Source of the DNA: an uncultured Coriobacteriaceae bacterium
GTDB lineage: Bacteria; Actinomycetota; Coriobacteriia; Coriobacteriales; Atopobiaceae
Length of the DNA stretch: 64,000 nucleotides
Reading direction: 5' to 3'
Assembly (NCBI GenBank): GCA_902801175.1
Contig: CADCHF010000001.1
Span: forward strand, 124,001-188,000
Below are positions 62,594-64,000 of this stretch, one piece after another. The first letter of the stretch is position 1; each line of letters starts with the position of its first letter. The position numbers and the translations under genes are program-made. Below the pieces are notes generated by a model. The model made no database searches, was not told the DNA's origin, and saw only the letters and a program-made list of their open reading frames with translations.

Positions 62594-64000
62594 ATGGCCG
62601 CCAGCAAGAACCCGTACCGCATCTATCTCGCCGAGGACCAGATCCCCACCAGCTACTACAACCTGCGCGCCGACATGCCCACAAAGCCCGAGCCCATGCG
62701 CCTGCCCAACGGCGCGGTGGCCGAGTTTGCGCACATCGCCCCAGTCTTTGCAGACGAGCTGGTGCGCCAGGAGCTCGACGACGATACTGCCTACACGCCC
62801 ATCCCCGAGGGCATTCGCGAGATGTACAAGATCTATCGGCCCAGCCCGCTCTGCCGCGCCTACAGCCTGGAGCAGGCGCTGGACACCCCCGCAAAGATCT
62901 ACTACAAGTTTGAGGGCAACAACACGAGTGGCTCGCACAAGCTCAACTCCGCGCTCGCCCAGGCCTACTACGCCCACGAGCAGGGGCTTTCCACCATTAC
63001 CACCGAGACGGGCGCAGGCCAGTGGGGCACCGCCCTCAGTGAGGCCGCCGCGCGCTTTGGCCTTGAGTGCGACGTCTTCATGGTGCGTGCCAGCTACGAG
63101 CAAAAGCCCTTCCGTCGCTCCGTGATGCAGACCTTTGGTGCGAACGTGACCCCCTCCCCCAGCCAGGAGACCGAGATTGGTCGCAAGATGTACGCCGACG
63201 AGGCCAACCGCTCCGGCAGCCTGGGCACGGCCATCAGCGAGGCCGTGGAGCGCGCGCTGCACGTGCCCGAGAATCGCGGCCGCTACCAGCTGGGATCGGT
63301 CCTGAATCAGGTGCTGCTGCACCAGTCCATCATCGGCCTTGAGAGCTATGCGGCGCTCGAGGAGCTGGGCGAGTATCCCGACATCGTCATTGGCTGCGCG
63401 GGCGGCGGCTCCAACCTCGGCGGCCTCATCGCGCCATTCATGCGCGACAAGCTCACGGGCGTGCACCCCGATACGCGCTTCATCGCCGTTGAGCCCAAGA
63501 GCTGCCCGAGCCTCACGCGCGGCCGCTTTGCCTACGACTTTGCCGACACCGGCCAGACCTGCCCGCTCGTCAAGATGTACACGCTGGGCAACGGCTTCAT
63601 CCCCAGCCCCGACCACGCGGGCGGCCTGCGCTACCACGGCATGAGCCCCATCATCAGTCAGCTGAAGCACGACGGATTCCTCGATGCCGTGGCCGTGGCC
63701 CAGACCGACGTCTTTGCCGCTGCCGAGCAGTTTGCCAAGCTGGAAACCATCCTTCCCGCCCCCGAGAGCGCACATGCCATCCGCGTGGCCATCGACGAGG
63801 CACTGCGTTGCAAAGAGACCGGCGAGGAGAAAGTCATTCTCTTTGGCCTCACGGGCACTGGGTACTTTGACCTCACCGCCTACGAGGCGTACAACAACGG
63901 CACCATGGTGGACCATGTTCCCACCGACGAGGAGCTTGAGATTGGCTTTGCGACGATTCCCGCCGTGCCTGGCGTACAGGCCGCAGGCGGTCTGCCGCTG
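62594..64000 (+). CDS. trpB: Tryptophan synthase beta-like protein (TrpB2), 3' end outside window
   Basis: 469 residues visible, no stop before the window edge; ATG 62594 has AAGGAGG upstream. PLP-binding Lys in NTSGSHKLNSALAQ (about 116), phosphate loop GCAGGGSNLGG, and ETGAGQWGTALSEAA. N-terminal KNPYRIYLAEDQIPTSYYN is the TrpB2 subgroup. It makes tryptophan from indole and serine, probably without a bound TrpA. No other trp gene is visible. Controlled by the Trp T-box upstream. Confidence 0.95.
   Translation, partial: MAASKNPYRIYLAEDQIPTSYYNLRADMPTKPEPMRLPNGAVAEFAHIAPVFADELVRQELDDDTAYTPIPEGIREMYKIYRPSPLCRAYSLEQALDTPAKIYYKFEGNNTSGSHKLNSALAQAYYAHEQGLSTITTETGAGQWGTALSEAAARFGLECDVFMVRASYEQKPFRRSVMQTFGANVTPSPSQETEIGRKMYADEANRSGSLGTAISEAVERALHVPENRGRYQLGSVLNQVLLHQSIIGLESYAALEELGEYPDIVIGCAGGGSNLGGLIAPFMRDKLTGVHPDTRFIAVEPKSCPSLTRGRFAYDFADTGQTCPLVKMYTLGNGFIPSPDHAGGLRYHGMSPIISQLKHDGFLDAVAVAQTDVFAAAEQFAKLETILPAPESAHAIRVAIDEALRCKETGEEKVILFGLTGTGYFDLTAYEAYNNGTMVDHVPTDEELEIGFATIPAVPGVQAAGGLPL

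Overview
The window is GC-rich, densely coded on both strands, and uses GTG/TTG starts in places. Its content (FeS/FAD oxidoreductases, iron-sulfur flavoproteins, a sensory [FeFe]-hydrogenase homologue, butyrate kinases, 6-phospho-beta-glucosidase, a Trp T-box) fits a strictly anaerobic gut or oral actinobacterium of the class Coriobacteriia (Olsenella/Collinsella-like). That placement is inference from protein flavour; no rRNA or tRNA gene was found in the window.

Layout. (1) 1-9.4 kb: accessory island with a DUF559/AbiEi-like protein cut by the window edge, then a coupled operon of a TerB-N/TerB-C protein, a BrxD-like ATPase and an Lhr/BrxHI-like helicase, followed by an unrecognised 666-aa protein. 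(2) 9.7-12.8 kb: envelope-stress cluster: PspA, a bacterial GIDE-domain membrane protein, and a four-TM protein with a Cys/His tail. (3) 12.8-20 kb: XRE regulator, asnS, MarR with two identical palindromic operators, RpiR, Gfo/Idh/MocA, CobW GTPase. (4) 20.2-26.2 kb: NuoF-like/ferredoxin protein plus NuoG-GltD fusion, a fumarate-reductase-type flavoprotein and an iron-sulfur flavoprotein. (5) 26.3-35.5 kb: PucR-type regulator divergent from butyrate kinase 1 and an MFS carrier; metallo-hydrolase; a frameshifted small membrane protein and a DUF1097 protein; phosphate acyltransferase plus butyrate kinase 2. (6) 35.8-44.8 kb: GH25 lysozyme, XRE/zinc ribbon, RpiB, sensory hydrogenase with SpoIIE phosphatase, esterases, MscS with a 3' frameshift. 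(7) 45-54.3 kb: acyl carrier protein, DUF35 protein and thiolase; a second PucR regulator; a second iron-sulfur flavoprotein; CocE/NonD-like hydrolase and a second acyl carrier protein; Gfo/Idh/MocA. (8) 54.6-64 kb: ribokinase-type kinase, GNAT, FeS aldo/keto reductase, two HAD phosphatases, EcsC-like protein, GH1, a truncated ROK gene, and a Trp T-box ahead of trpB2.

How it may work together. The most interesting inference is a dispersed acyl-chain module. A thiolase/DUF35/acyl-carrier set, a hydrolase with its own acyl carrier, paired flavoproteins, and phosphate acyltransferase plus two butyrate kinases are linked by a shared palindrome, TTGTGC-N4-GCACAA. It lies about 115-125 nt upstream of the start codons of buk1, ptb and the thiolase. 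Two of the three copies sit between a PucR-type regulator and a divergent metabolic gene. This suggests an activator-controlled anaerobic pathway ending in acyl-phosphate and ATP. The substrate cannot be read from the sequence. A second candidate is the TerB/BrxD/helicase operon, which looks like a BREX-related defence module without pglX or pglZ nearby.

Repeats: two copies of a ~94-bp inverted-repeat element (one at the broken ROK gene), five copies of a GGGGACGGTTCC palindromic repeat, and a 184-bp MITE-like element with ~31-bp terminal inverted repeats.
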